Source: Chrysophaeum taylorii
Lineage: Eukaryota > Sar > Pelagophyceae > Pelagomonadales > Pelagomonadaceae
Direction: 5' to 3'
Assembly: GCA_029834535.1 (NCBI GenBank)
Contig: JAQMWT010000344.1
Coordinates: 186,001-250,000, forward strand
DNA length: 64,000 nucleotides
Below, one piece after another: positions 1-11,101 of this stretch (position 1 is the stretch's first letter; each line of letters starts with the position of its first letter). The notes beneath the pieces are model-generated. The model was not told where the DNA came from, made no database searches, and was given only the letters and a program-made list of their open reading frames with translations. The translations under genes were made by a program, and so were the position numbers.

Positions 1-1955
1 CCGCGACTATGTACGGCTGCTCAAGTATGGCGATTCGCTGTACCGATGCAAATCGCTCAAGGTCGCGGCGCTGGGGCGGATGATGACGCTGCTCAAGCGG
101 CAGAAGGCGGCGCTCGCGTACCTCGAAGAGGTACGCAAGCACATCGGTCGCCTCCCGTCGCTCGACCCGACGGCCCGGACGCTGCTGGTGTGCGGATTCC
201 CCAACGTCGGGAAGTCGTCGTTCATGAACAAGGTGACGCGCGCCGAGGTCGAAGTCCAGCCCTACGCGTTCACGACCAAGTCGCTCTACGTCGGCCACAT
301 GGACCACAGGTATCTCCGGTGGCAGGTCATCGACACGCCCGGCATCCTCGACCACGAGCTCGAGCGACGCAACGTCATCGAGATGCAGGCCATCACGGCT
401 CTCGCCCACCTGCCTTGCGCCGTATTGTATTTCGTCGATGTCTCGGAACAGTGTGGCTACACGATCGAGCAACAGGCCGGCCTCTACCACTCGATCCGCG
501 CGCTGTTCTCCGACAAGCAGCTCGTCGTCGTCGCCAACAAGACGGACGTGCGCGGCCTCGACGAGCTCGCACCCGAGCGCCGCAAGCTCCTCGACGACAT
601 GTGCGCCGCGCACGCGTCCAACGGCCCTGACTCGGACCAGCGAGCCCCGCTCATCGAGATGTCTAACGTTACGGAGACGGGCATCACCGACGTCAAGAAC
701 TTGGCGTGCGAGCTTCTGCTCTCGGTGCGCGTCGAGAAGCGCAGGAGCGCTCAGGGCGGCGGCCGCGTGCGCGACAAGCTCAACCGCCTCGTCGTCACCC
801 AACCGCGCGCGACGCACGCGAAAACCCTCACGTCGGCCGTGCCGGGGACGCAGAACGGCGACGAGTCTCGCGTGTGCATTCCCGCGAGCGTCCTCGCCGC
901 GCGCCGCGCCGCGCGCCTCGCCGCCAAGGCGCGCAGAGCCGAAGAGGCAGCAGATCGCGACGAGGCGGCCCTCGCCGCCGCGGTTGAAACAGGCGCCCGC
1001 CTCGAGGCTGTCGACGAGGTGCGCGAGCGCGCCAAGGCTTCGCGCCGTGCCGCCCATGACCTCGTCGCGGAAGCGACGCGTTCTGGCGCGACGGCGCCCA
1101 AGCCAGCGACCGAGCGCGACCTCATGTGGCTCGGCGGCGGGCCGGGCGTCTACAGCGCCGACACCAGCCGCGAGTATCTCGGCCAGCTGCGCTGCGATGA
1201 TTGGGCGTCGGACGTCGTCCCAGAGGTGAGCGTCGCCAGAAAACTCGTTCCAAAGTTATTTTCCTTCGCAGATCATGGACGGCAAGAACGTCCTCGATTT
1301 CGTCGATCCCGACATCGTGGCGAGGCTCGCGCAGCTTGATCGCGAGGAGGCCGAGACTGACGAGGCGCTTGCAGAGGCCGAGGCCCTCGAAGCCGAGTCG
1401 GCGCTATCGCCGGCCGAGGCGGCGCTGGTTAAGGCGGTCCGCGACAAGAAAAAACTCGATCGCCTTAAGAGCCAGAACAAGCGCACCAACGCGAGCGTAC
1501 TCCCGCGCAACAAACTCCGCGGCCGTCAGATGGACTATGAGGGCGGGGACGGCGGCGACGCCATGGACACTGACGAGAACGAGGACGACGACGACGCCGC
1601 GCGTCGAGCCCGAAAGGCTGCCGTCAAGCGTGGTCGCTCGCTCACCCGCCGCAGGGGGGACGCCTCCTCGGATGTGCACATGAGTATCGACGGAGCTGAC
1701 GAGGAGCATACGACCAAGAAAGCGCGACTACGCTCCGTCAGCCGCGCGCGGTCGGGCAGCCGTCCGCCTCCTCGCACCGATAGGGGCTTCAAGGACGATA
1801 AGCAGAAGGCCGAGGCCACCAAGGTCGGTCGCAAAATGCAGAAGAAGATCAATCGCCTCGCTCGCGCGGGCGAGGCAGACAGGAAGACGGGTCCGAAATT
1901 ATTGCGATGGAGATTGGAAGGCAAGATGTCCACCGGGACCCGCCGATCGCGATAA
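1..1955 (+). CDS. NOG1: NOG1/GTPBP4 nucleolar GTPase, 5'-truncated by window edge
   Basis: This is the C-terminal part of the Obg/NOG GTPase needed for pre-60S ribosome maturation in the nucleolus. Reading frame 2 is open from the first bases. It shows the NOG1 residues before the G domain ([13 protein letters not shown]), G1 [10 protein letters not shown]3 DTPGILD and G4 NKTD. A 46-bp intron (1226-1271, GTGAGC..CGCAG) joins VVPE to [15 protein letters not shown], a junction conserved in the family. The second exon (1272-1955) is highly charged and basic. It ends with the expected GEADRK segment and a short basic tail that differs from the usual GKRxxGKTDRR ending. The start codon lies outside the window. 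Confidence 0.95.
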
Positions 1956-2508
1956 AATGCGGAAGAAAACACCAGCATTCATTACCTGCCCCTGTGCACC
2001 ACGCCGCTGCCTTTCTTTCACACGTCTCCTTCTTCTTCTTTATACGGGCACGAACAACGAGAGGCGACGCCTCTTCCCTTCACCGGGCGGCGAGGCTCGG
2101 GTGGTTCTTTTCTTCACGCGAGGGCGGCGGCGGCGGCGGCGGCGGAAGCGGCGGCCTCAAAAGAAAGAAAAAAGAAAAAAAAAAGAAAGAAAAAAAAAAG
2201 AAAGAAAGAAAAAAAAAATACGACGAGATGACCACGCACTTCGACAAGGTGCCTGTAAAAAAAAAACACTCGATGATGTGTAGATCTGAGGCGCGAAGCG
2301 AGGGCGGGGGTACCAAAGCGAAATAAAAGAGGGAGTTTTCGTATGGCAGTAGTGGCAAGTATAGCGCAAATTTGCACAGCTCCATAATATCGCGCCAAGA
2401 AAGATCCCGCCGCCGTTCTTCACGCGCAGGTCTTCTTCTTCGAGGGAAAGAGCTCCGGGAGCGGACCTAAGAGAAGGCCACATACACGACCTTCTCGTCG
2501 CTCTCCAC
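1956..2508. other. Convergent intergenic region with simple repeats
   Basis: This lies between the NOG1 stop and the end of the minus-strand sulfatase. It holds a GGC-rich tract (about 2123-2156) followed by an A/GA-rich tract (about 2157-2218). No coding sequence was recognised. It probably holds the two 3' UTRs. Confidence 0.6.
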
Positions 2509-4207
2509 TTAATAGGGCCGCCAGCCGTGCGTGGCTTCGAAGTAGTCAGCGTGGCGAACGGTATCTTCCAAGATGGGGACCGGTTCTTCTTCTTCGTTTT
2601 TTTCTTCGAGAAGGCCGAGGTCGTCGACGTAGGCGTACGGAGAATCCCCGTTGGGCGGGGCGCAAACGGCGAGGAGCCAATTTTCTGGATTGCAGGTACA
2701 GTTGGGCCACTGGGGAAGGGATGCTTGGGATTCGGGGCAGCCGCACACAGCGTAGTCTATGTTTGAGCCGAGGAGGATCTGGTCCCGCGGGGGCTCGCCG
2801 AGCTCGGTCTCGTGGGCGGTCTTTGCGGCGAGGATCGTCGCGAGGGCTGTCTGGTATTCGTCGGAGGTGGCGTCGATGGGCCATTTCTCGCTCGGGTCGA
2901 CCTCGACGTTGAAGAGAAGCGGAGTGTCGAGGACGACAGGCGCCGTGCAGCTCGATCCGATACGGGAGACGTTGTGCGCGCCTTGGCAGGTGCCCGCGGT
3001 GTAGCTCGTCGCGAAATGCGCCTTGTAAGGGCCGCACCGGACGGCCCAGAGACCCGGACAGGACGGGTAATCGTCATCGCCGCCGCACGAGTCGGGGCGG
3101 CCCTTGTAGATGAAGACGCAGTCTCTGACTTGGCCGTCTCGCGCGAAGAGCGGGCGCAAGTCGACGCCGTCGATGACGCGATCGTCGGGCGGCGCGATGC
3201 CAGCGGCACCGAGGATGGTGGCGAAAATGTCGTACGTCGCCGTCAGCGCGCGCCGGATGCCCCCGGGCTCGATAACCCCCGGCCAATGGATGATCGCGGG
3301 CTCGCGCACGCCGCCTTCCCAGGTCGTCTGCTTGCCTTCGAAGAAGAGGCCGGCCGAGCCGCCCTTGAGGCGCTCGATCAGCCAAGGCCCGTTGTCCGAG
3401 GTGAAGAAGGTCAGCGTGTTCCTGGGAGTCCGCGCCTTGACTTGCCCGAGGGACCAGTCCATCTCGGCGATCGCGTCGCCGAACAAGCCGCGGCGCGACG
3501 CGTTGCAGAATTGGGGCGAAGCGAAGTCGGGGACGTGGACGTGCGAGAACGCGTAGTACAACGCAAACCGCCCTTCGTCGAGCACGAAGGCCTCGGCGGC
3601 GTCGACGTACCGTTGCGAGAGCGTGTTGAGATTCACCGGCTGCTCGAGCACCGTTTCGTTCGCGAGCAGCGGAAGCGGCGGTTGCGTCGTATCGAGACGC
3701 CACGCGGATCTTCCCTGCGATTATATTTTCATTTTCGCGCTTTCTCGCATTACCAACCATATCGACGCTATAGGGTATTCCCAAGTACTCGTCGAAGCCG
3801 CGTCGCGTCGGCAGGTACTCGGGCCGCTGGCCGAGGTGCCACTTGCCTACGGCCATGGTGCGATACCCCTCCGCTTTCAACGTCTGGGCCCAGGTCGTTT
3901 CGTTGAGCGGGAGGCCAGCGACGGCGACGGAGCTGAAGACGCCCCCCGTCCAGTCGCCCGTGACCCCCGCGCGAATCGGCAAGCGCCCGGTCATCATCGA
4001 GGCGCGGCTCGGAGAGCAGACGTGGAAGCCCGAATACCACTGCGTAAATCTCAAGCCCTCGAGGGCGAGGCGATCGATGTTGGGGGTCGACAGTGTCGGA
4101 TGGCCCGAGAGCGACGTGTCTCCAGCTCCCATGTCATCGGCAAAAAACACCACAAAGTTCGGCACATCGGCGGCCGAAGAAACCAAGAGGCCAAGCACCA
4201 ACCACAT
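2509..4207 (-). CDS. Arylsulfatase (formylglycine-dependent, secreted)
   Basis: Predicted sulfate-ester hydrolase of about 551 residues in two exons (4207-3758 and 3714-2509). They are joined over a 43-bp intron (3757-3715, GTTGGT..CGCAG), giving GIPYSVDM then GRSAWRL. The start at 4207 gives a hydrophobic signal peptide (MWLVLGLLVSSAA). The metal-binding FADDMG follows at about residue 22. The sulfatase signature CSPSRASMMTGR has its formylglycine Cys near residue 64, and GKWHLG and TSDNGP are the later active-site blocks. The enzyme is likely secretory and could act on sulfated polysaccharide; the substrate is not readable from sequence. Its start is only 24 bp from the divergent gene at 4232. 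An antisense frame stays open across much of it and is a GC-rich shadow. Confidence 0.92.
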
Positions 4208-4231
4208 GAGACACGAACAGGGTAAGCGAGG
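4208..4231. promoter_or_regulatory. 24-bp gap between divergent start codons
   Basis: Only 24 bp separate the ATG of the arylsulfatase (minus) from the ATG of the EEP-family gene (plus). Each promoter must therefore lie partly inside the other gene, or the 5' UTRs overlap, unless one start is misplaced. No TATA-like sequence is visible in the gap. Confidence 0.5.
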
Positions 4232-5305
4232 ATGCTGCTGCTGCTCTCTTGGAGCTGCGTCTTGGTGTTGGCGCCCGCCGTGTTGGGACTCGCGCCCGTC
4301 GTGTCCCGCGGGGTGCGGTTCTTCGGATCGAGACGACCCGTGCGGGTGTGGAACGACGAATCGGCGCCAATCTGGGACGGAGATCCGTTGACGGTGGTCG
4401 TCTGGAACATGCAGTTCGGCGCTGGCATTCGTCAACACTTCTTTTACGACGGCGGGCTGGCGGTGTCGACGCCCAAGGACGAAGTGCTGGAGACGACGAC
4501 GGCGATCGGGGAGGCCCTCGCTGGCGCCGAGGCCGACATCGTGCTGCTGCAGGAGGTCGACCGACGGTCTCGACGGACGGCGTACGTCGACGAGTTCGAG
4601 CGCCTCTCGTCCATCTTGGAGGGGTGCGGCTTGAGCTGCAGGAGCAGCGCATCGTACTGGCGCGTCCCGTACGTCCCGCATCCCAAGCACGACCACCTCG
4701 GGAGGATTGGGATGCACCTCGCGACTTTCTCGCGATTCCAGATCGAGTCCGCGACGCGATGGCAACTGCCGCTCCTTCGAGAATCGCGTATCCGCCGACT
4801 CTTCAATCTCCGCCGCGCCGCCCTCGACCTCGAGCTCCGCCGAACGCCTCGAGTCGAGAAACCCTTGTCGATCGTCAACACGCACCTCTCCGCCTTCTCG
4901 CGCGGCGACGGAACTCTCGAGCGCCAAGTCGGAGCGATCCGCGAAAAGATTTTGGATCCCAAGGGCGACGCCCCCTGGTTCTTGGCAGGGGATTTCAACT
5001 GCATCTCGCCCTACGAAGACCCGAACAATCTCGGCGAGGAGGCCGACCTCTACCCCAAAGACAAGACCGACGTCCAGCCGCTCTACGACCGCTACAACGC
5101 GGCCTTTTCCTCGCCCGACGTTCTCCTGCCGACCTATAAACCCTTCCGCGCGGCCAGGCCCGACCGCACCATCGACCACGCCTTCGCCTCCTCCGACGTC
5201 GTCTACGACAACGTCACTATGCTCGACACCGGGGGCCGCTTCCTCTCCGACCACCAGCCCCTTCGGCTCGCGCTTCGCTTCCCTGGTGCGGTCGCCTCGC
5301 CCTAG
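4232..5305 (+). CDS. Endonuclease/exonuclease/phosphatase (EEP) family protein
   Basis: Intronless gene for 357 residues. A hydrophobic N-terminus (MLLLLSWSCVLVLAPAVLGL) suggests a signal peptide or signal anchor. The EEP fold motifs appear in order: VVVWNMQFG near residue 51, LLQEVD (metal-binding Glu), NTHLSAF, AGDFN (catalytic Asp/Asn), DHAFAS and the terminal SDHQPL (Asp-His). All catalytic positions are present. The family covers DNases, sphingomyelinases and inositol-phosphate phosphatases. The secretory N-terminus favours an extracellular or membrane-associated hydrolase over a DNA-repair nuclease, but the substrate cannot be assigned. It is head-to-head with the arylsulfatase. Confidence 0.82.
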   Translation: MLLLLSWSCVLVLAPAVLGLAPVVSRGVRFFGSRRPVRVWNDESAPIWDGDPLTVVVWNMQFGAGIRQHFFYDGGLAVSTPKDEVLETTTAIGEALAGAEADIVLLQEVDRRSRRTAYVDEFERLSSILEGCGLSCRSSASYWRVPYVPHPKHDHLGRIGMHLATFSRFQIESATRWQLPLLRESRIRRLFNLRRAALDLELRRTPRVEKPLSIVNTHLSAFSRGDGTLERQVGAIREKILDPKGDAPWFLAGDFNCISPYEDPNNLGEEADLYPKDKTDVQPLYDRYNAAFSSPDVLLPTYKPFRAARPDRTIDHAFASSDVVYDNVTMLDTGGRFLSDHQPLRLALRFPGAVASP

Positions 5306-5791
5306 TAGTAGTCAGGCAGTTAGTCAGTCAGTGACGGGGCGCTGCTGCGGTATGGATGTACGCATTTATGCTGTATGTCCCGGCGATTTTTGATTACGCG
5401 TCGCGATCCCGATCGGGGGGGATGGCCGGCTCTTTTGAGTGCGCGAGGAGAAGGGGTCTACAGAAGCACGACATAAAAAACAGCCCGTACGCAAAAACAA
5501 CAACAACGACGAAGCCCACGGGTGTGTGATTTTGGTTCTCTTATGATTATTATATCCGGCTTAAATCAATCAAGACCTACCTTCCTGGGGGTATATATAC
5601 CTTCGGCGGAGGGTGCACAGCGCCTTCGTCGGTTGTCAGAAGGTCGACTTCATACGTAGGTAAGCCTCCTTGGCGAGGCTCAGCTCAGCTCAGCTCAGCT
5701 CGGCACGGTTCGGCTCGGCACGGCTCGGCTCGGCACGGCTCGGCTCGGCTCGGCTCGGCTCGGCTCGGCACGGGTGATTACGCTGGTCGCG
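5306..5791. repeat. Intergenic region with pentanucleotide array
   Basis: No gene was seen between the EEP gene and the 3' end of the transporter. A period-5 array occupies about 5676-5773: five CAGCT units, then CGGCT units mixed with CGGCA and CGGTT variants. A short AT-rich stretch (TATATATAC, about 5593) lies upstream. Confidence 0.7.
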
Positions 5792-7171
5792 TCACAAGTC
5801 GACGGTGTCTTGGGGCGAAGATGAGGTAGAGGGCGAGTGAGGTGATGCGGGGTCGCGATGCGAAATGCCTGCGGGGGCGTCGTCTGGCGCGTGTACCACC
5901 CCGCGGTCCTTGTTTGCGCCAGAGGGCAAGGGTGCGACGGCGGCCGTTTTGGGAGCGCGATCGCGGGTCGCGGCGTTGAGGTGGTGTTGCGCGTGCTTTA
6001 GGAGGCGCAGTTTCCGGTGCTGCCAGACCGCTCCGCCCACAATGACGACGGCGTAGCCGATCAGTTCATTGCGCGCGAACCTCTCGGAGAAGAGAAAGAA
6101 GGCCACCGAGAGAATGATGAGATCCTTGAGGTAGTCGAAAACGACGTAGGTGGTCGCGCTCAAGCGGCCGATGAAGTTCATGACGCTCAAGTTAAAACCA
6201 AAGGCCAAGACGCTCGCGAGCCCAAAGAGTGCGGGCGGGATGTTGCCAAAGTCGGCGGCCGCTGTTCGCTCGGTCGAGAGCGCGACGACCGAGAGGCACG
6301 CGCAGACGATGGGCGCGAGATACATGAGCGTCGATAGGGGGTCGAAGGCCCTCTCCAACACCTCGCCTTCGATGAGCCTTTGGATCGAAACGACGTAGTA
6401 CGCGTCGCAAAAGTAGGCGGCGACAAGCACGCACACGCCCCAGATGATCTGCGGCGTCGAAGATCCGTCAACGCCGCCGACGCCGCGCAATAACTCGGGC
6501 GCCGCCGTGAGGAACGTGCCGCACGAAATCAAGACGAAGTTGAGAGCCTTCGCTCGCGAGTACCGCTCGACGCCAAAGGCGCACGCGTGTGCGAACACAA
6601 AGCACGACCCGATCGGTTTGATCATCTGGATGAGGCCGGGTTGCAGGTACTCGTAGGCCGTGTTCGAACCCCACAAGTACGCGGTGAAGCACGCGCCCAG
6701 CGGCGCCACTCTCGTCAAGTAAACGCGCCATGGGACCTCGATCGTCTCCACGACGTGCAGTCCCTTGACGAGCACGACAGCCAGCACGAAACACATGAAC
6801 TGCTGGATCGTTATGTAGGTCGCCACGTGCGGAAACGACTTTAGTACCCAAGCGTTCGTGTACACCAGAGACACGCTGCACAGGAGCACGGCCATTCCCG
6901 AGAAAAACGCGTACACGTTCGACACGGGCGCTCGTGCACTTCTCTTGATTCGCGTCCCCTCGGACGACTTTTGCGGCGGATCCTCGTCGGCCAACAACCC
7001 GACCTTGTCCTCTTCGCCTTCGCTCTTCTTTTTGTCGTCGCGATCCCCGCAATCTAGATACATCTCGCATGCATACGTCGTCAATATCACGCTTATGAGC
7101 ACCAGTCCCACGAGGCTCAGCCGCCAGTCCCCTTTCCACGTGATCGACCCGATCCCCCACTGGAGCGCCAT
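5792..7171 (-). CDS. TPT/SLC35-type nucleotide-sugar or triose-phosphate transporter
   Basis: Multi-pass membrane protein of about 459 residues from the ATG at 7171; an upstream in-frame GTG is less likely. The N-terminus has one hydrophobic segment (GLVLISVILTTYA), then a charged cytosolic loop rich in Asp, Lys and Glu. The EamA/TPT-type membrane domain follows, with blocks such as SLVYTNAWVLKSFPHVATY, SNTAYEYLQPGLIQMIKP and ATTYVVFDYLKDLIILS. The C-terminal tail is polar. The family exchanges nucleotide sugars for nucleoside monophosphates in the Golgi or ER, or moves phosphorylated C3 compounds in plastids. The first is more likely because there is no plastid presequence. The substrate is unknown. 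Confidence 0.82.
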   Translation of the reverse strand: MALQWGIGSITWKGDWRLSLVGLVLISVILTTYACEMYLDCGDRDDKKKSEGEEDKVGLLADEDPPQKSSEGTRIKRSARAPVSNVYAFFSGMAVLLCSVSLVYTNAWVLKSFPHVATYITIQQFMCFVLAVVLVKGLHVVETIEVPWRVYLTRVAPLGACFTAYLWGSNTAYEYLQPGLIQMIKPIGSCFVFAHACAFGVERYSRAKALNFVLISCGTFLTAAPELLRGVGGVDGSSTPQIIWGVCVLVAAYFCDAYYVVSIQRLIEGEVLERAFDPLSTLMYLAPIVCACLSVVALSTERTAAADFGNIPPALFGLASVLAFGFNLSVMNFIGRLSATTYVVFDYLKDLIILSVAFFLFSERFARNELIGYAVVIVGGAVWQHRKLRLLKHAQHHLNAATRDRAPKTAAVAPLPSGANKDRGVVHAPDDAPAGISHRDPASPHSPSTSSSPQDTVDL

Positions 7172-7502
7172 CTCACGCGCGGCAGTGGGGTGGGTCACTC
7201 ACGCCTCCTGGGACCGCCTGGGACGGACATTCTGTGACTCACTACTCACTACGAAAAAAAAAAATGTACCGGAAAACGAACGGGTCCAAAATCAAGTAGA
7301 AGAATCTGATCTGCCGCATTTTTATTTATCCTTACCCTGATAAAAGGTCTTTCTGGAACGACCAGCTCCCAGTCCTCTTCACCCCGCGCGCCTGGACGAG
7401 ATCGACGATTTCCTCTTCCAGAGCGTTGGCGCGTGTGGCGGTAGAAAGGGGACGGCCTCGTGCTCGTGGACCCCCCTGGAAAAGCCACCAGCACCATCAA
7501 CC

Positions 7503-7699
7503 ATGGCGCAAACGAAGAAGGAAGATGATGAGCTCGCGTTTCACGAGGTATGCGACGACGGTCGCGCGGGGGTCTGGCACCTATAGTTCGAGCTAGTCGT
7601 AGGCGTGATGAGTGTCGAAAAGACCGTGGAGAGCGGTAAGTGAGCGGCGTGTGCTGCCCGCGCACCTTAGGCCGGTTGATGGCGCGCCGTCGGAAATGA
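7503..7699 (+). CDS. Possible small three-exon gene, unknown function
   Basis: Candidate of about 40 residues built from exons 7503-7547, 7587-7635 and 7671-7699. The introns are 39 bp (GTATGC..TATAG) and 35 bp (GTAAGT..CTTAG), typical of this window. The first exon gives MAQTKKEDDELAFHE, the second FELVVGVMSVEKTVES. If the second splice is not used, the frame stops at GK. The composition looks protein-like and the splice sites are good, but I do not recognise the product and the gene would be very short. Confidence 0.25.
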
Positions 7700-8345
7700 A
7701 ATGGGGGCGGCGGTAGGGCGGTCCAAAAGGGGGTGGTACGCTCGCATGGTACTAGTTCCCTCCAAACCGGTAACGAACGACGACTAGATCGCGGCTAGTA
7801 CGTATTGTTGTGCGAAGCTTAGTTCTTACTACGACGGCGGTGCACTCATCTCCGTCAATAGGTAGACGCGCCGGCGGTGCGCCGATCCCCGGCGCCGTAC
7901 GGGCTGCGGGGTGTAGTCCCAAAGTCCGTCAACTTGAAATAAGCGGTGTTCCAACACCGTGCCGGAGCTCGGACCGGGCTGGATGAAGATCGACGAACGC
8001 GGCGCAATGTAGAGAATCTCTACGGCAATGTGGGCGTCAAGATACCCATTCTCGACTGACTCGGAGAGCTATCTATCATCACGCGTAGATCGCCAAACGA
8101 CGCAGAGTGGGCTACTTGTATTAGGTTCTACGTGGATTTTAACTCCTTGAATCATGCCGCGAAAGGATTCACGGACGAAAACTATGAGAAATTGCGGAAT
8201 ACGACATGCGCGCACATCTACCCCCAACTTTGAATAGCCACGGCAGCAGCAGCCGCAACTTAATAGGCTTAATAGTCTGAATCGAGCTATTATAGCGTGC
8301 GCCGTCCTGCTCGTTCGCGGAGCACGCTTCGCGAAGCCAAAATGC
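7700..8345. other. Intergenic region, nothing recognised
   Basis: About 650 bp in front of the 3' end of the zinc-finger gene. I see no convincing coding frame, RNA gene or repeat. Confidence 0.5.
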
Positions 8346-9910
8346 TCACGCCGCCGGGGCAGCAACCACGCCGTGCGAGCTGTGGTCATTGATATCCTCG
8401 GGCCAGGCGAGATCTATGTGGCCCCGGAAGAATCGCTCGTGTTCCTGACGTGTGCGACGTTAGGAATAGGATCAGATGGAAAAGTCACTCACCTGCACTA
8501 GCCACGGCTTGCCACGCGCCCCTGCTGCCTTGGTGTTGTCGCGGGATCTCACTTCGGCGGCGATCGGTCGCGATGTAAGTTGCGCATCTGCAAATACGTC
8601 ATGAAGCCTCGTCTGTAGTAGACTTGGAACGCACTGCGCAATAACAGTTCGACGCGCGCGAGCGTTTCCGAAATGGCGACCTACAACTAGGAATGTGAGC
8701 GTTTCCCATATTAAGGCACGCACGTGACCGGCTTCAAGGGCCTCGAGCCGCAATTCGATGCTCTTATCTCGTTCTAGGATGGTGCGCCTCGGTGGCGCAT
8801 CATCGATAGGATCCGGCTCGTGTAACGTCGCTTGCTGATCGCCACTCGATCGAGTCCTTGCTGAAGAACGACGCACACGCCTGGAGAGAAGAGTCATAAA
8901 GACAAGCACCGCGAGACGTACGACGAAGTATTTCGTCGCTTGGACGTTCGCAGCGCAGAGCGACGGCACCCCTGAGCAAAGGAAGCCTGCGCATTGCTCG
9001 TCGAGCCGCTGCGGAGCGATGGCTGGGACTTTGAGTCGATCGCGAAAGTTGGGGAGCGAGACTTGCGAGGAGTCGAAGATACGTCAGACGGCTGTGCCTG
9101 TTTTCGGCTCGTAGTGTTGGTAGATGCCGGGGACCTGGCGGTCGATCCTGTCTCAACTTCACTCGTAGTCTGTTCCCCCCGGGGCGTTTGGCCCGGGCTG
9201 GTCCAGGACGCCGTTTCCCTCAGCACGCGCGACACGACGCGCTTTGATTCGTCGCGCGACGCATCGAGCTGCTGCACGGGAGATGCCTTCGAGACGGTGA
9301 CCCGGGACGAGCGTTCGAGCGACTTTTGGACCGTGCGATACGTTCGGCTCGACTCGCCGGTCCGCCGAGACGTCGAACTCGCTCCCACATACGACGTCCC
9401 CAAAAATGCCTCGGTCGGCGCGTGGCAGCCCTTGATATGTGCCTTGAGCGCCTTGGCGTGGAACGAGCGATGGCAGTTTGGACACGTTTCGAGGGCCTGA
9501 GACTTCCAGATTAAAAGTGCCTGGCGGTTGAACTCGTCGAGATCGGCGAGGGGCGTTGTTTCGCTTGGCTGCGTTCCGTCGGCGAGTCGTGGGCCCGCGG
9601 GCAACGGCCGCCGCTGCGACGCAGGCTTCTTCGACTCGTCGATTTCCCACGCCTGTGCGCACCGACTGAAGTGGAGTTTGTAACTGCGAAGCAACTGGGG
9701 AGTGCCGCAGATATGGCACGTTCGCATGCTCGGCGACCGCCGCCGCCGTGGTGTCGAACCCGGCGATATCGTCGATTCCCCAACTGTCGACTCGCGTCCT
9801 TCTGTCTGCTTGTCGGCAACGATTGGCAAACCCGAATGTGAGACGGCATATGGCTGGTCGCGGAGCGGCCGCAGTTTCGCCACCGACGCCTCGAGGGGCA
9901 CCTCGACCAT
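8346..9910 (-). CDS. C2HC-type zinc-finger protein (ZC2HC1-like)
   Basis: Three exons (9910-8922, 8880-8493, 8444-8346) joined over introns of 41 bp (GTACGT..TCCAG) and 48 bp (GTGAGT..GTCAG), giving about 491 residues. Two Cys-x2-Cys..His..Cys fingers are visible: CHICGTPQLLRSYKLHFSRC near residue 64 and CPNCHRSFHAKALKAHIKGC near residue 142. These match the spacing of the zf-C2HC_2 family. The middle is a Ser/Thr/Arg-rich, low-complexity and probably disordered stretch. The exon 2 product has a possible amphipathic helix (ELRLEALEAGHVRALIW). Such proteins occur in flagellar and cytoskeletal settings, but a function here is not shown. Confidence 0.75.
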
Positions 9911-10345
9911 CGGAACGAAAACAGCGTTGGAAAATTTATCTGCGTCCTGAAAATGTCCTGTTGTTATCTTCGAATAATCAACTGTTGTTGTTGTTTACGT
10001 TTCGCGACGTCCCATGACAGGATCCTAAAAGAAGCCGAGCTTGGATCCGATGCGATATGAAATATGCTGTATGTATTGTCCTAGCGAGCCTTTGCGAACG
10101 CTCACGGTGCTTGTTGCTAACAAGGCCAACGCGACCCCCACGGTAGGGGTGATATCCACGGCGTGTGACAAAATCTCTGGCTCGCCTACCACGTGGAGCT
10201 CACGGACAACATCCTGAGCGGGTCAGTGCCTATCTTAACGTAATTGAGGATTGAGGAGGTCCCGTAGTTCACAAGTTCTAAGCTGGAGGGGAGAGATCAT
10301 AACCCCTCTTGGACACAAGCCCAACGGAACTTTAACGTCCGGACT
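9911..10345. other. Divergent intergenic region
   Basis: About 435 bp between the starts of the zinc-finger gene (minus) and the DUSP-domain gene (plus). It presumably holds both promoters. No motif was recognised. Confidence 0.5.
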
Positions 10346-10965
10346 ATGGAGGACCACGAAGGTGTCGAACTTGATTCCTTTCATTCGTCCGACGAGGAAG
10401 ATGAAGATTCGGACGAGGAAGCCCGTCGACTTGCGTCCGAAGAGTTGGTGGGCGCTCATTCTCCCCCGTACCTCACGTTCGCCGCAGGCCATCATCGAGT
10501 GCGTCTGTGGACCCGAAGAATTAGGTGTCAATCGTTCGCCAGGCGACGTCGGGAGCTCGAGCTCGCGCTGTTTCGCAAGTACGACTCGACCAAGATCAAT
10601 CCGCGACGCCAATGCTGGTTCCTCGTCAACTCGAAATGGTAAAACTGTGTGGATGCTTGGTTGAGTCTCGCGCGAGGCTGGAAACGTGGGGTCGCTGGCT
10701 GAGTGGCGAAGAACTGCCCGGGGCGATCGACAACCGCGACTTGTTTCTGGATCCCGCGACAAACGAGCTCAAGCGCAACCTCAGAGCAAGAGACCAATAC
10801 CGAGCAGTCAACCCGATGGTGCGTCGATGACTGACCCGCGGACGTGAAAAATACCAGGTCTGGTATATCATGGTCGAATTGTACGGCCACGACGGGACGC
10901 CCGAGATCTGCCGATACATCGTCGATGCGTACTCCGCGCCGGTCGAGGGCCAGCGTCTCGAGTAA
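10346..10965 (+). CDS. DUSP-domain protein (deubiquitinase-associated domain)
   Basis: Exons 10346-10638, 10677-10818 and 10858-10965, with introns of 38 bp (GTAAAA..GCGAG) and 39 bp (GTGCGT..ACCAG). The acidic N-terminus (SSDEEDEDSDEEA) is followed by a DUSP domain: CWFLVNSKW joins to LETWGRWLSG, then PGAIDNRDLF, YRAVNPMVWYIMVELYG and CRYIVDAYS. The domain is best known from ubiquitin-specific proteases, where it supports substrate or ubiquitin handling. No USP catalytic domain is visible. The stop at 10963 directly follows a possible donor (GTAAGT), so the gene may continue; a 42-bp intron would lead into ACREPAHKARTL. I treat the 3' end as unsettled. Confidence 0.65.
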
Positions 10966-11101
10966 GTCGCCCCACGACGCTCAGAACTGTTGGCCCGCCG
11001 CAGACGCGCTTGTCGCGAACCTGCCCATAAGGCTCGGACTCTGGTGAGGTCGACGCGGGGCACCATGACTTTGGTCAGGTCAACGAGCTCCGCGGTAGGC
11101 T

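Noticed and set aside
3074-5254. 726-residue minus-strand frame covering both the EEP gene and sulfatase exon 1
   Set aside because: Only the part from 4207 to 3758 is the sulfatase exon. The rest is antisense to the EEP gene or runs through the intron.
7249-7665. Minus-strand frame of 138 residues after the transporter start
   Set aside because: Arg/Pro/Ser-rich shadow, no homology signal, overlaps a better plus-strand candidate.
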